From NCBI GenBank assembly GCA_022264855.1, contig JABYQU010000050.1, positions 124,001-188,000 on the forward strand: a DNA stretch of 64,000 bases, read 5' to 3'. The notes beneath the pieces were generated by a model. The model did no database searches. It was not told where the DNA came from and saw nothing but the letters and a program-made list of their open reading frames with translations. Below, in pieces: positions 25,101 through 35,316 of the stretch. The position numbers and the translations under genes were made by a program. Positions within the stretch are counted from its first letter, which is position 1; each line of letters opens with the position of its first letter. Source of the DNA: Lenzites betulinus. Its lineage: Eukaryota > Basidiomycota > Agaricomycetes > Polyporales > Polyporaceae.

Positions 25101-26190
25101 ACACCTACCTGGAGAGTGGCATCGCGCAGCCTTGTTCATTACTCAGAGCGGTGACCAGGTGTGTGTCGGCGGTGAAGTATCTGTTCGCATGCCGCTTGCA
25201 AGCATGCCCTCTTCGTCCTTGGCTTCTAGTACACCGGCAGCAAACACACTGTCGCCAAGCAATGCTCCGGTACGCACCTTTCTAACTTTCTAGCATACCA
25301 ACAGTTATCTGATATATTAGTGCCATCCAGAGTCGCTCGTACTTCACTTCGGTCCTGGAAATTCTCAGCTCGACATCGCCAACCATCTCTCCATCATGGA
25401 TTGTTGTTCGCAAGTCCACTCTCCACCCCATCGTGCATGTGCAACTCAAGATGCCCAAGCTCACCCGCAACGGACGAATTTATGTTGTTCCCCCGGAGGT
25501 ACGCACATTTATTGTCATATCATTTGATTCTCACACTCACAAACTCGATAGGCCGTCCAGTTCGCCATCAACATTCAGCATGACTGCATTGCTGCGGCCT
25601 GCACAGCATCAGGCTCACAACAGCTCCGTCAGGAGCGAGAAGATAGTACCCGCACACGTACTGTAGTCAAGCACTGCGACACAACAAACTACGTAGTCAA
25701 CCTGGCAGCCCTCCATAATCAAGCTCGGATCCAAGCCACCTTACCAACGCATCTATGTGCGCGCCCAACCACATTCGACGATCGCCCCGTGCTGCACAAG
25801 CGTGCCGCGGAATCGCTGCGTGATACAAAACTACAGAAGAAGCTGGCACGTGAAGCACAGGTCCGCAAGAGCGCGGAGGCAGCGCTTCAGGCCAGCCTCA
25901 CCAACAGTGCTCTGGTCGACGCACTCGGGCTGTCGGATAACGCAGCGGGAATCATCGCCCCAAACGAGCTTCCAGGAGACGAAACCGAAGATCCTCCTCA
26001 GGCTGCACCTGCCGCTTCGAACGAGGAAGCGCAACCCGACGTGGGCCCTCGCCCTCCCACCCGTGACGAGTCTCTTGCGCAAGTTGCACCCGCAGCGATC
26101 CCCCACCACGATTCCGTCCACCACGATCCGATCTCAGACGCCGAACCGAGTCGTGTTGCAGCACCTAGAGGCCCGCGACAGAAGAGAGGT

Positions 26191-26250
26191 GTTGCGGGGA
26201 GCAGGGGGCTTGCGGGGAGCAGGGGGCGTGCGGGGAGCAGGGGGCGTGTG
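26191..26250 (+). repeat. 18 bp coding minisatellite
   Basis: There are about three tandem copies of an 18-base unit resembling GCGGGGAGCAGGGGGCGT inside the transposase tail. They encode AGSRGL, AGSRGR and AGSRGR, an RG-rich track that might bind nucleic acid. Confidence 0.85.
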
Positions 26251-26845
26251 GTGGGCACTGTGCACATCCCACATAGACCTGTTAGTGGGCGTAATAGTGG
26301 GCAGCTGGGCATGGGAGGGCAACCTGAGGTTGCGCCACGAGCGGAGGTTGACAGCAGGGGAGGAGGCAGTCTTACAACTGCATCCTCATCAGGCACTTGC
26401 ACAAGTGCGCCCCAGCCTGGCAGCACACCGAATGAGCCGCGCATTTGTGAGTCGCTTGCACAGGTCCCCGCTTCTGACATTTCGGGGAAGCCAGCGCCGC
26501 GCAAGCGTCGCAGAGTTTGCGCTCAATTGGACACCGAGGCCCATGCAGCCAGGGAGTCTCTGTTTCGTGCAACGTTCAAGTAGCAAAGTGTGTATTAATT
26601 GTGAATGTAACAAATACTCAATGCCAACAAGCCTCGTGGATACAACCGTGCACCGGACTTGAAGCAGAGACTACAAAGTCAGCATAAGAGGATAAGGACA
26701 CTACTGATGGCAAAGCAAATGTCAGCCCTTTCGGAGGTTGGCGGAGCTGGATGGTCTGTGCGCGACGCACCAACACGTTTATTTTCCTCCGCCCTTTTGC
26801 ACGCTCCCTCTTGCCAGCGACCACCATTGACCCAGGTGCACCAAG

Positions 26846-28501
26846 ATGTCTGGTCTCGGCAACCTCCTTGCCAATTTTCAAGCCAGACAAACGGCCCCTC
26901 CGCCTGCCACTCCTCCGGGTCCAGGAGAAGGAGTCCCCACAATGCCCCTGTCGACTTCACGCGCAAACACGCCGGCTTCATGGGAACTCATGTCGCCCTC
27001 GCGCGAGCAAACTCCAGCCACCAAAAGTGGAGACAGTTCTCTCTTCCACAGCATCTCGTCTTCGGGAAGCCATGAACTTATGGATCTTGATCAATTGGAC
27101 AACACTGGCAACATGAGGATGTCCGCCATGATGGGTACGCACATTCAGAGCTCTCAGGCACTTCATCCAGCTCATCATCTCCCCAAAATGGACAGGGCAA
27201 GGCCGGGATCGCGATTTCCTGGCTGTCGGACCCCACTCTCGGGAGAAGTACCAGAACGATGCACATGTGAAGGCGCGCAAGTATGGCCTTTCAAGCAGCC
27301 AGTCACAGGAGCTCATGGCCTTCTGTGAGGTATGTTTCATTGCTTGTACATAGATACAATTGAATGCTCACCATAATGGCTGACATTTCGTGCACAATGG
27401 GGAATTGCAGGCGACGCCTGTCGAGATGCTCATAGATCTCAAGATCCAGTGCATGAGAACCAACAACGACATTATCCAGCGCTTCATGCGGATGTTCATG
27501 CGTCATCCTGATTTTATCGTGAGTTTCCATCGTTCCCATGAAACTTTGCTCACTCACAAGGGCCGCTATGTCCCATCAGACCCGTCTGCGCCACAATGTC
27601 GCCGCCGCCCTGCTTGCGCCCAGCATTCCTGCGTATGTCGAAGGCGTCACTGTTCAGCTCACGGTGAGGAACTTCCTTTCTATGTACCCTCCCGATCTAT
27701 ATCAGAGCCACACATGCCAGCAATACTTTGAGAAACAATCTGAGGCCTTGCTCGGCATCCCGGCAGCCAACAGAAATGATCCCGCTGATTGGGCGCTCGT
27801 CAAGAGCGCCATCGCGGTCGAGCTCACCAACATGTGGTCGAACATGAAACTAAAGGCACGTTGGTCAGCTGGACGGCCCTCAGGATCTTGCTGACACTCA
27901 CCATTTCATAGATTGATTCGAGCATCAAGAACCGTCAGGATATCTACGAGCTCACGAGTTCCCTGATGATGTACGACCTGTGCCCCAAGAAGGAACACTG
28001 GGGATGTTTCTCCTTTTTGGTAAGCTCTCACGCTGATATGACCATGGCGCACACGGATGGTCTCACTGGCATGTTCCTATGTACAGCGGCAGTGCACCAT
28101 TGTATACAATGGAATGCCGGCGAAGAAACGTGGTGATTACTGGAAGCACATTGACCAGTGCTTGCTCGACGTCCGCAAGGACGCGCGGGAGCAGTATCCG
28201 GGCGCTGAACAGAGCACGGACCGTAAGAGGCACGAGACTCTGTAAGTCAATTACTCACTATTGCCGCTATCGCAACAGCCTCTGATGCTGATACATTGTG
28301 TTCCATTATAGCTTCCTTGCCCATCTCCTCGACACTGATACCAAGAAGTTCGCCCTCAAATCGGGCGGGCTTTCCCGCACGGTCTACACGAACGACGTGT
28401 TGCCGGATCTTCAATACGCGGCCGAGCAACTTGTCGGCAACTTTGTGGTCAATGACAGCACAGTCGCCACGGACCGCCGCGAGGAGACCGCTGAAGCCTG
28501 A
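26846..28501 (+). CDS. Second accessory gene of the CACTA-like element
   Basis: I know this only as an uncharacterised agaricomycete protein type. It starts MSGLGNLLANFQARQT with a Ser/Thr/Pro-rich leader. Exons then run through KYQNDAHVKARKYGLSSSQS; ATPVEMLIDLKIQCM; VRNFLSMYPPDLYQSHTCQQ; and AVELTNMWSNMKLK. After those come IDSSIKNRQDIYELTSSLMM, RQCTIVYNGMPAKKRGDYWK and FLAHLLDTDTKKFALKSGG, with a TGA at 28499-28501. Introns at about 27330-27410, 27518-27578, 27855-27910, 28020-28085 and 28242-28312 have GT..AG borders. One frame change near 27140-27200 is not explained by an obvious intron, so the gene may carry a small indel. It lies 260 bases after the transposase-like gene, on the same strand and inside the element's ends. 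Confidence 0.6.
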
Positions 28502-28959
28502 AGGGAGCACGAGCACTCCAGCGGCCATGTGAATGAGCCTCACACTTGAACATTAATCTCCTGTATCTCGACTTGTGAATGAAATATCTATTTTCTCATC
28601 TTTCATCGAGCTCGTGGTGTGTGTGGGGGGGACGCCAATCCCTCCCGGGGGACGGAATCCGGGCGCAGGTGCGGGGGGAGGGGACGATGCCCCAGGGAAT
28701 CGGGGGTGACCGGGAATGATCAATGCCTGCCAGTGCCGAGAAACAGACTCATGCCGCTGTATTGGGTCACATGTATGGAATCGCCATTGGGGCTGCGTGA
28801 ATACAATACATAAGGGAGGTCTAAATGCCTACTGGACGGCCGGGGCATGATCAGTAAAGTCTAAGGTCCTGGTGCTCTGGGTAATGGGCCCGGTACTGTC
28901 CCAATACCTCTCCAGGTACCGATCAGAGCGCGCAATCTAATATCACAGGTGTATGGGCG

Positions 28960-28972
28960 TCACCCGGTGGTG
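28960..28972 (-). repeat. Right terminal inverted repeat
   Basis: TCACCCGGTGGTG, followed by TA at 28973-28974. It is the exact reverse complement of the left end. Confidence 0.9.
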
Positions 28973-29168
28973 TAACCCTAAGTTTCTAATAAATTGGGAC
29001 CCTAACCCTAGGTCTATTAGAACAGGTTCTATGTGGTGTCTATTCTAAATCTAATCCAAAGCTATTGGTATTTGAAAATGTTTTCCCATGTACATCAATT
29101 TGTGTTTTATCAGTTGGCTGAAATGTCACCCCATAAGAAACAATTTCTTCATTCCTCATCAATCGTAA
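28973..29168. repeat. Left long inverted arm, inner part
   Basis: This continues the left arm after the CACTA-like insertion and is the reverse complement of 35317-35513. It starts TAACCCTAAGTTTCTAATAA (one A shorter than the partner) and contains CCCTAACCCTAGG. It ends at AATCGTAA, where the two arms diverge. Confidence 0.9.
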
Positions 29169-29191
29169 TCGGTGTTGTGGAACCGGATTGG

Positions 29192-30888
29192 TCAGGGTAG
29201 TGGAGTTGTGGGGATATGGTATCTTTCAACAATTCTGCTATTGATAATGGTTGCATCCCCTCTGCAGTCAAAGAGCGCATAGATCCTGACAACTTTGGGG
29301 CCACACTTCACATAACCTGATAGCAGGTAAGCAAGTCTTCGTTGCTGTCCCAGGGTTACAAACAAGATGGTATAGTCCCAGGTCTCGGATGGTACTGGCG
29401 TTGAGTCAGACCATCTGTTCAAAAATCCATATCATAGTCCATTTCAATCACATTAAGTCCAATCTCCTGTTCTTCTTCGGCTTTGTCCAGGGTTTCACCT
29501 TTTTCGTCTACAGCTAGCGTTTTGGGATTTTTCTTGCGCTTGCTTGGGCAGTTCACTACCCAATGCCCATCCTCCCAACAGTAGAAGCATTTGTTCTGTT
29601 TCATAAGTTTGCGGTATGTCTTGTCATCGAGCCTTCCTCCCATAACCACTTTGACTGCCGGTTCTGTGACATGAGGTTGCTGGAAGTACTTCTGTGCCTG
29701 TCATCCTTGCACTCTGTCCATCTCTTGGTTGAGGAGGTAAGCTTTGTTGAGTTGCATTGCGGTCTCCATCCATTGATCCATGTTGGTGGGCTGCGGTATG
29801 ATGAGGGCCATCTTGTCTCGTAGGAAGCCTGGGAGTTTGAATCAGTACCAGGCCACCTGGGCAGAATCTTCAGTGATACTGTGTTTGATGAACAGACGCA
29901 GTATCTTGGCGTTGAACCAATCCATAGGTTCCTTGGAGTTATAGCAGAGAGATCCCAGCTGTACTACAGCTGTCTGGGCAGGGCCCTGTTTTCTGAACAC
30001 CAGTAGGAAGTCATGTTTGAACTGTGCCCAAGTGCCAAAGCCATAGATTTCGCCCTGATCATTGGTTTGTTGAGCTGCTTCCACCTTGGATTCTGCCCAC
30101 CAGCGCGCATCTCCTCGAAGGTAGGAGAGGGCTGTGACTATGTGAGATTCGTTTGTGGGGTAGTCTGCTGGTTGACTGCAGAATAGAAGGTATAGATCTG
30201 CAAGGAATTCACTTGCTTTGTTCCTTTTGCCCATGAAGATGTCTGGCTCTTTGACTTTGCTCTTTAGGTTTCTTCCTTTGGCGTTCTGTGGTGGGTTTCC
30301 CAGTGGTCCTGCTGCATTCCCTCCTGGGGGTCCTCCCCCACCTCCACTGCCTCCTCTGCTGCCTGATCCTCTGTTGCCTGGTCCTCTGCCACCGGGTCCT
30401 CCACCACCTGGTCCTTTGTCTCCTGCTCCTTCATTGCCTGGTTCTTTGTGGTTTGGGTCCCAGTAGCCTGGTGATCCTTGGTTGGTTACTGCTGATCTGA
30501 AGGCTCTAGCGCCACTAACTCCTGGTCCCTGTGAGGCTGACATCAGGTTCATGATAGACAGTCCTTTACTGTTGGGGGATTCTTTCACCTTCTCACTTGG
30601 TGAAGGGGATGGCTCGGTGTATGTTTCTGGTTCCTTTCTGCTTGTTGAAAAGGATGGTCGGGTGTGTTCTGGTTCTTTCCCCTTACTTCCAGTAGCTACT
30701 GGCAGTAGCAACCCTGGTGGGCTTGTGACTGGGATGTCTTGGGATATGTCTCTCCTGGTCCTGTGCTTACTGGGTTGTTCTTTCTGGGGACGGCTAGTGA
30801 GTGGCTTGGTTTTGGGGTGCTTTTCTAGTAAAACAATTAGGGCATGGTTGGTATTGGCAAAGCTTGATCCAATGCCCTTTGTCCTCAT
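29192..30888 (-). pseudogene. Ty3/gypsy gag and start of protease, truncated
   Basis: Reading leftwards from 30888, a proline/glycine-rich leader (GPGGGGPGGRGPGNRG) precedes a capsid-like region: EPDIFMGKRNKASEFLADLY, YLRGDARWWAES and FGTWAQFKHDFLLVFRK. After two in-frame TGA codons (29842-29844 and near 29717), a zinc knuckle CFYCWEDGHWVVNCP (C-x2-C-x4-H-x4-C) follows, ending at 29419. A further ORF (29192-29422) has ALFDCRGDATIINSRIVERY in the place of the aspartic protease active site; the usual D-S/T-G is disrupted. Everything downstream (rest of protease, RT, RNase H, integrase) is missing where the inverted arm begins. The upstream LTR is at 31650-32033. Confidence 0.85.
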
Positions 30889-31649
30889 AGTTATCTTTCC
30901 TGATGTAAGTGTTGAAGTAGTGGAATAGGTTATAGCAGTTGAGGTCTGTGTCCGTTATAAACATAAGTTGTTCTCCATTTCTAGTGGTCTGGTCTGTGAT
31001 ACTGGGATGATCGGGATGTGGCCCACTAGTTGACTAGGAAGTGGGCCGCCGCAATGTTTTGGAGAAGTGTAACGGTTGTTGTGAATAATGGGGTGTAGGG
31101 TTGAGTTACCCCTACCAACTGCTGAAGATTGTGTGCATGTATTTCAAGCCTCTCGGGGAAGACGACGGCTTGTCCAGGTATGGGGAAAGAAATGTTGTTC
31201 CGAAGTATGCAAATAGCCTAGAGTAAATGCCAGGCAGCATTCCGGATATGTTGAATTGCCAGTGGGTTGATGCGAGGGTTGGTCTGTTTTCCTTTGTGAA
31301 GCTCTCTTGCAGCATTGTGTCCGTTAATGACTGCCTGATGGAATGCCTCCCACAAATTGTCTGCTGGTGAGGGAGGGTCAGGAATAATCTTGTTTGAGTT
31401 TGGGGGAGATGAGGATTGTTTGTCATCTGCAAGGAGTCCAGATGGGATGTGGTCCTCAGGGGGGTTCCAGCAGTTTGCCTCTTCTTCTGCTGTGTCGTGG
31501 AAGGTGGGAGTGCACGAAGGGCATGATGGGGTAGGTAGTTCTTCTGAAGAGCTATCTTCTTGAATCGGGAGACATGAACAAGTGGCCAGGATGGGCGAGT
31601 TGTTTCAAGTTTGGAATAGGGCAGGCAACCTTCGAGTTACCCTCCTCAG

Positions 31650-32033
31650 GTATGGCGTCCTTGCACCATTACAAGGTGAGGAATTCAGAGCTTCAATCTA
31701 ATGTTAGGATAATGTTTACTGGTGGCTGTTGAGCACACTGGTGAGGTTCAGAAGGCATCAAGCCTAAAGAGGTATATGGCAGAAAGTATAAGGTATGAAC
31801 AGGAGATCAAAGCTGGGGCTCTACTGTGAGCTCCTTGGGTCTTATATACAGGGAGAGACAAGTCATGTCCTGCATGAGTTATAGTTCAGAAGAAATCACG
31901 AAGAGTCGTAATGAGTCAGGAGGAGTCCTATCAAGTCATACTGAGTCATAGTGTCTAACGAGTTACTAGGAGTCATACTGAGTCATTACTAGTCCTGTTA
32001 AGTTATAGTTTAGAATAGAAGAAATTGTAATAC
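31650..32033 (-). repeat. 5' LTR of the minus-strand gypsy copy
   Basis: In minus orientation it begins TATTACAATTTCTTC (a decayed TGTTACAATTTC) and matches the U3 of the LTR at 39971-40342. It carries repeated TGACTC motifs, seen as GAGTCA at about 31915, 31945, 31972 and 31983, and a TATA-like CTGTATATAAGACCC on the minus strand near 31840. The inner end is approximate. Confidence 0.7.
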
Positions 32034-32581
32034 TTAGTGTCTAATAGGGCATGTGAGCATAGTTAGACTAGCAACCCCACAGTTATAGATATGATCTGTC
32101 TCGGTTATTGTGTATGCTAATTGCTACGTCTCCCTCGTTTGTGGCCTGTCAAGGTTCCAAATGTTGGGCAGCATGCTTCTTGATCCCATGCGTGCACTGC
32201 GGACCTTGCATTTCTGATCATTTGCTGGATGATTTCTTGACAGGTGTTCTTCATCTTTCTCTATTTGCTTAGTACTCCAGTGACCTGCCGGCAGTGCTGT
32301 CTTTCCACTCGTTCTATGTCTTGTAATTTGCTTTCCAATACAACAATCTTTATAATGAGTATTGGGTAAGGCCACGGGTTGGTAGATGAGATGGATGTGA
32401 TGATAAGTGATGGCAGCAGCTAGGTAAATGGGCAGAATCGATGAGTATGAAAGTCTATGCTAAAATGCTAGTTCTTATATATATATATCTTGCTACGAGG
32501 CTGTACTAGGACTGTTTGGCTATACACACTGCCATTTTAATGGTTGTTGGGAGCACTGTATTTTCCTGTGGTTGTCTGTGA

Positions 32582-32640
32582 GTTTCCGTGATTTTCCATG
32601 ATTTTTCTGTAATTTTCTGTGATTTTTCATGGTTTTGGGA
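32582..32640. repeat. Phased T-tract repeat
   Basis: About five imperfect units of 10-11 bases, such as TTTCCGTGAT, TTTCCATGAT, TTTTCTGTAAT and TTTCTGTGAT. The period matches the DNA helical repeat. Confidence 0.7.
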
Positions 32641-33099
32641 GCTTCCTGGCCATCCAAATATTTTTTGTTTAATTGTTCTGAGGTTACACCAGTTTTGCAG
32701 TTGTTTTATTTGTGCTAGGGGTCCATTACTGAGTTATTTCTATCTACCCTTGATTTGTTAGGCATTTTGTTTTCTGTATATATGCAGGCTTGCACATTTG
32801 TTCAAGTGTGCTTGCCCGATTTGGTAGTATGATGTAAGCAACATGAGCAGTTGCGTGGGTGGGTCAGGGCTGGAGCAGTGATATTATACATCACCTAGCC
32901 ATATATGGCAGTCGGCGCATGCTCAGGTAAGCCTTCCTAGTTTGGGCTGACATAGGCATCTTAGTCAGTGCGCCTGATCGGGCCTGCTTGCACTCGCATG
33001 TGTGCACTTCCTAATCGGGGAGTGTGCATGCACATGGCAGTAGGCACCCACGCCCAAACCTGCTGTGGTAGGCGGTGTGTCTCATGTTGCTCTACCATG

Positions 33100-33360
33100 A
33101 CCACCATCTTGCCCTTCCTCGTTGTCCTTGTTCTCATTCACATCTTTGCCCTTGTGCTCATTCTTGCTGGTTGCCCTCACCATCCTCATCCTTGCTTATT
33201 GTCCTGGCTTGTTTGCCTTTGTTCTCACCTTTCACATGTTTGTTCTTGTTCTTTGCCCTTGTTCTCAATCGCGTCTCTCCGCTGTTCTTGTGCTTGTTCT
33301 TGCTGGCCTTCCCTGTGCTCATTCTTGCTGGCCTGGTCACCCTTGGCTCACCAAGCTTAT
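33100..33360. repeat. Pyrimidine-rich degenerate repeat
   Basis: A CTT/TTG-rich strand bias with recurring GTGCTCATTCTTGCTGG (twice) and GTGCTTGTTCTTGCTGG, plus many TTGTTCT units. It gives hydrophobic pseudo-ORFs on the plus strand and Lys/Asn-rich ones on the minus strand. Confidence 0.6.
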
Positions 33361-34268
33361 CAGTTCACATAATGGGGCCTGTAGGGTGGGGAAATAGGAT
33401 TGCTGCAGTGCACCACCTGTATCTGGTAAGCACTAATCCTTTTCTTCTCAGTTTCATACAGCAGTGATGGCAGCAGACAAGCCCGGCTGTGTTGCTCGTT
33501 GCTTTTTGCCCTGTGTCATGCTTTTCTGCCTTCAGGCATGAAGTTGTCAATACGTCAGGTGGGGGTGTTTGTTTGTGCGTGCCGGTGCTGCCCGTTATCA
33601 CATTTACTGATGGATTTTGTTTGTTTGCCAGGTTCCTGCAGTCTAAAAACTCAGGGTTCAGCATGTCTGTAGTCCTGTGGTTTCACAGGCACCCCAGAGG
33701 TGATGTGCATCTGTCGTCTGTCAGCCGATGCTCCTTTTTGTTCGCAATCCCTCAGCCCTATCTCCACGGCCATCTTTCCCGCCCCAATGGGCATGTTTTG
33801 TTGTCCCGTAGGAGGTTGTTTTGGGCTCCATCCCATTCTTGCTTGGTGGTGTGCACATGTATGCCACCCAAGGTACATCTTTCTTCTCTTTTTGTTTCTT
33901 GCTTCTTCAGCCCACATGTGTGCATGTGTGTCGGGTGGGGGAGCGCATATGCGGTTCCGGCTCAGGCCCGTTGGCTCGAGTCTGCCCATATGTGCTTGCC
34001 TGTCCATTTGGATGCACATGCAAAATATAATATAGAAGTCCTGGGGTATTGGAACAGGAAAGGGGGGGGGCCGTCCAGCATGGTACAAGAGGTTTGAAGT
34101 AATGCAGCATAGGGGGGGAAGCAAATAAGTATGAGGGAGGGTTTTTAAATACAAATGGGGGCAAATAAATATGAGTTTGGAGTGCATAGGTTGGGAGAAT
34201 AGATAGCATGGTCATAAATATGGATCTGTTCAGTGAGAGACTCAGGAGTAAGCAGACTATGGTGGGGC

Positions 34269-35300
34269 TTAAAGCAGGGTAGCAGAGTCAGTATACATCT
34301 CGGACATGCTAAGGTCTGAGTCATGTGTGGTAGCTGCCTCTCCATATCCAAGGCCACTGGTAGCTGTGCAGTGAAGTGACCAAGTGGTAGTGCAAATGAA
34401 GTGGTACTCTGTATGGCTCCAGAGGCAGGCTAGCACCTTGAGCAGGCCAACCAGTGCCTTAAGCCTGAGCTCATGGAGGGCAAGGTCAGCCTTGTGGGCA
34501 CAGGGAAGTGGGGTAGGGAGGCGCATCATGGGCTGGCCATGAGTGGTCTTCCTCAAGTAAAAGGGTGCAGGGGCACGAACAGGGTAAGGGCAAAAGTTGT
34601 AGGGACAGGGTATGTATGTGTTTGAGTCTGTTTTGAAGTCTGAAAGGTCACTGCCCAAGCTGTTGATGGAGGAGACTACAGGGAATGTGATACCTGGGGT
34701 CAATGGGCTCCTCTGGGGCACTTGTGTATGGATCTGGGGTATGGATGGTGAAACAGGCCCTGGGCTGGGTGGATGCTGGTTCTGGAGGGCTGCCTGGTTA
34801 AGGGCTGCAGCCAGTTCTTCAGCATAGTCCGAGGTGAGCTCCGGTTGGGTCTGGGCCAGTTCCGTGAGAAAGTCTCTGGGGGTGGAAGGGGGTGTGGCCA
34901 CTGCCAGGGAGGGAGATCTGGAGATGACAAACTAATATGAGGTAGGTCCAGGGAAGAAGTTGGGGGACTGGTTGGGGGGCTGGTCAGAAGGGTGGTCAGG
35001 CTGGACTGGGTGCAGCTCAGGGCAGGGGTTTGGCTCAAACAGAAGGGCTGTAATGCCATGTTGGTCTGGCCCACCTTCCTGGGTGACCTGTGTGTCCCAG
35101 AAGAGGAAGAAGTCCACTGTGGTGCTGGGGTCCCAGGGGGCAGGGACCTTGGTAACACAGATTGTGCCTAAGGGGAGGGTTGAGCCTGGGGGATAGTGGG
35201 GAAATATGTGGACCCAACTAATATGAATATAAAAAAAGTAGATGTAAGCAAACCTGTCAGAGTGACCAGGTTCAGGAATGGGAGTAGAGTGAGAAGGCAT
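34269..35300 (-). pseudogene. Unrecognised ORF inside the long inverted element, one stop
   Basis: Two minus-strand ORFs, 35300-34932 and 34901-34269, are in the same frame, separated by a TAG (Y-stop-F) and a short open stretch. Together they span about 343 codons. The product starts MPSHSTPIPEPGHSDRFAY right at the inner edge of the right arm. It is rich in Pro/Ser/Gln, with DFLTELAQTQPELTSDYAEE, SSINSLGSDLSDFKTDSNTY and IPCPYNFCPYPVRAPAPFY. I know no family for it. The TAG would be a CAG after one C to T change. It reads inward from the arm and may be the element's own gene. Confidence 0.5.
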
Positions 35301-35316
35301 AGTGGTAGCGGAGGAG

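Larger units (their letters stand above)
19163..26583 (+). pseudogene. Agaricomycete zinc-finger transposase-like gene, split by an insertion
   Basis: The start MHDLERPQ (19163) splices at 19188-19243 into DFEIDGRLGRCIVC followed by LRTHEKQKTH, a C2H2-type finger. The exon is cut at ~19825 by the fold-back element and resumes at 22188. Joining across the insertion keeps the frame into a GTGTGT..CCGCAG intron and DRPVATAEEIAQG. Downstream exons carry IRFSRSQKEAVLAWAKEMG; HPSKRWLMHLYPKF; LLYCSDRSWFIPTRFFEFEG; VFIDDVSGNSSKQWN; and GDNPMQAELCSHIG with HFCRMCHVGG. Next is DTPVEPLHTHLLGVVKYLW, then FHILSHLPDHIEQFGPALLFSTERYESFNH. The order matches a large agaricomycete transposase-like family with a probable RNase-H-fold core, and the tail is charged (residues after 25.7 kb). 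A frame slip near 22460-22480 and an odd junction near 23465-23535 suggest further decay. Exact superfamily (CACTA/Plavaka-related) is my inference. Confidence 0.75.
17476..28972 (+). mobile_element. 11.5 kb CACTA-like DNA transposon
   Basis: Perfect 13 bp terminal inverted repeats, CACCACCGGGTGA (17476-17488) and TCACCCGGTGGTG (28960-28972), are each flanked outside by TA. The outside flanks join to AAGTGC-TA-ACCCTAA, exactly the arrangement found uninterrupted in the opposite arm at about 35505-35520, so the boundaries and a 2 bp TA target duplication are directly visible. The cargo is three plus-strand genes: an accessory gene (17806-18989), a zinc-finger transposase-like gene (19163-26583) and a second accessory gene (26846-28501). 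Coding parts are much more GC-rich than the flanking DNA. Subfamily assignment (CACTA/CMC-like) is inferred from the short TA duplication and gene layout; the ends are CACCA rather than canonical CACTA. The tail 28502-28959 has no gene. Confidence 0.85.
32034..34268. other. Spacer without a recognisable gene
   Basis: This is relic DNA between the gypsy LTR and a broken minus-strand ORF. It includes a T-tract repeat (32582-32640) and a pyrimidine-rich stretch (33100-33360). Short ORFs are low-complexity translations of those stretches. A CATATATATATA-like AT run lies near 32470. Confidence 0.5.

Noticed and set aside
18155..26250. Direct repeats as a possible CRISPR array
   Set aside because: The repeats are adjacent or coding, without regular unique spacers, in a eukaryotic genome.
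33075..33467. Hydrophobic ORFs resembling membrane proteins
   Set aside because: They arise from a CT-rich degenerate repeat present in several frames at once.
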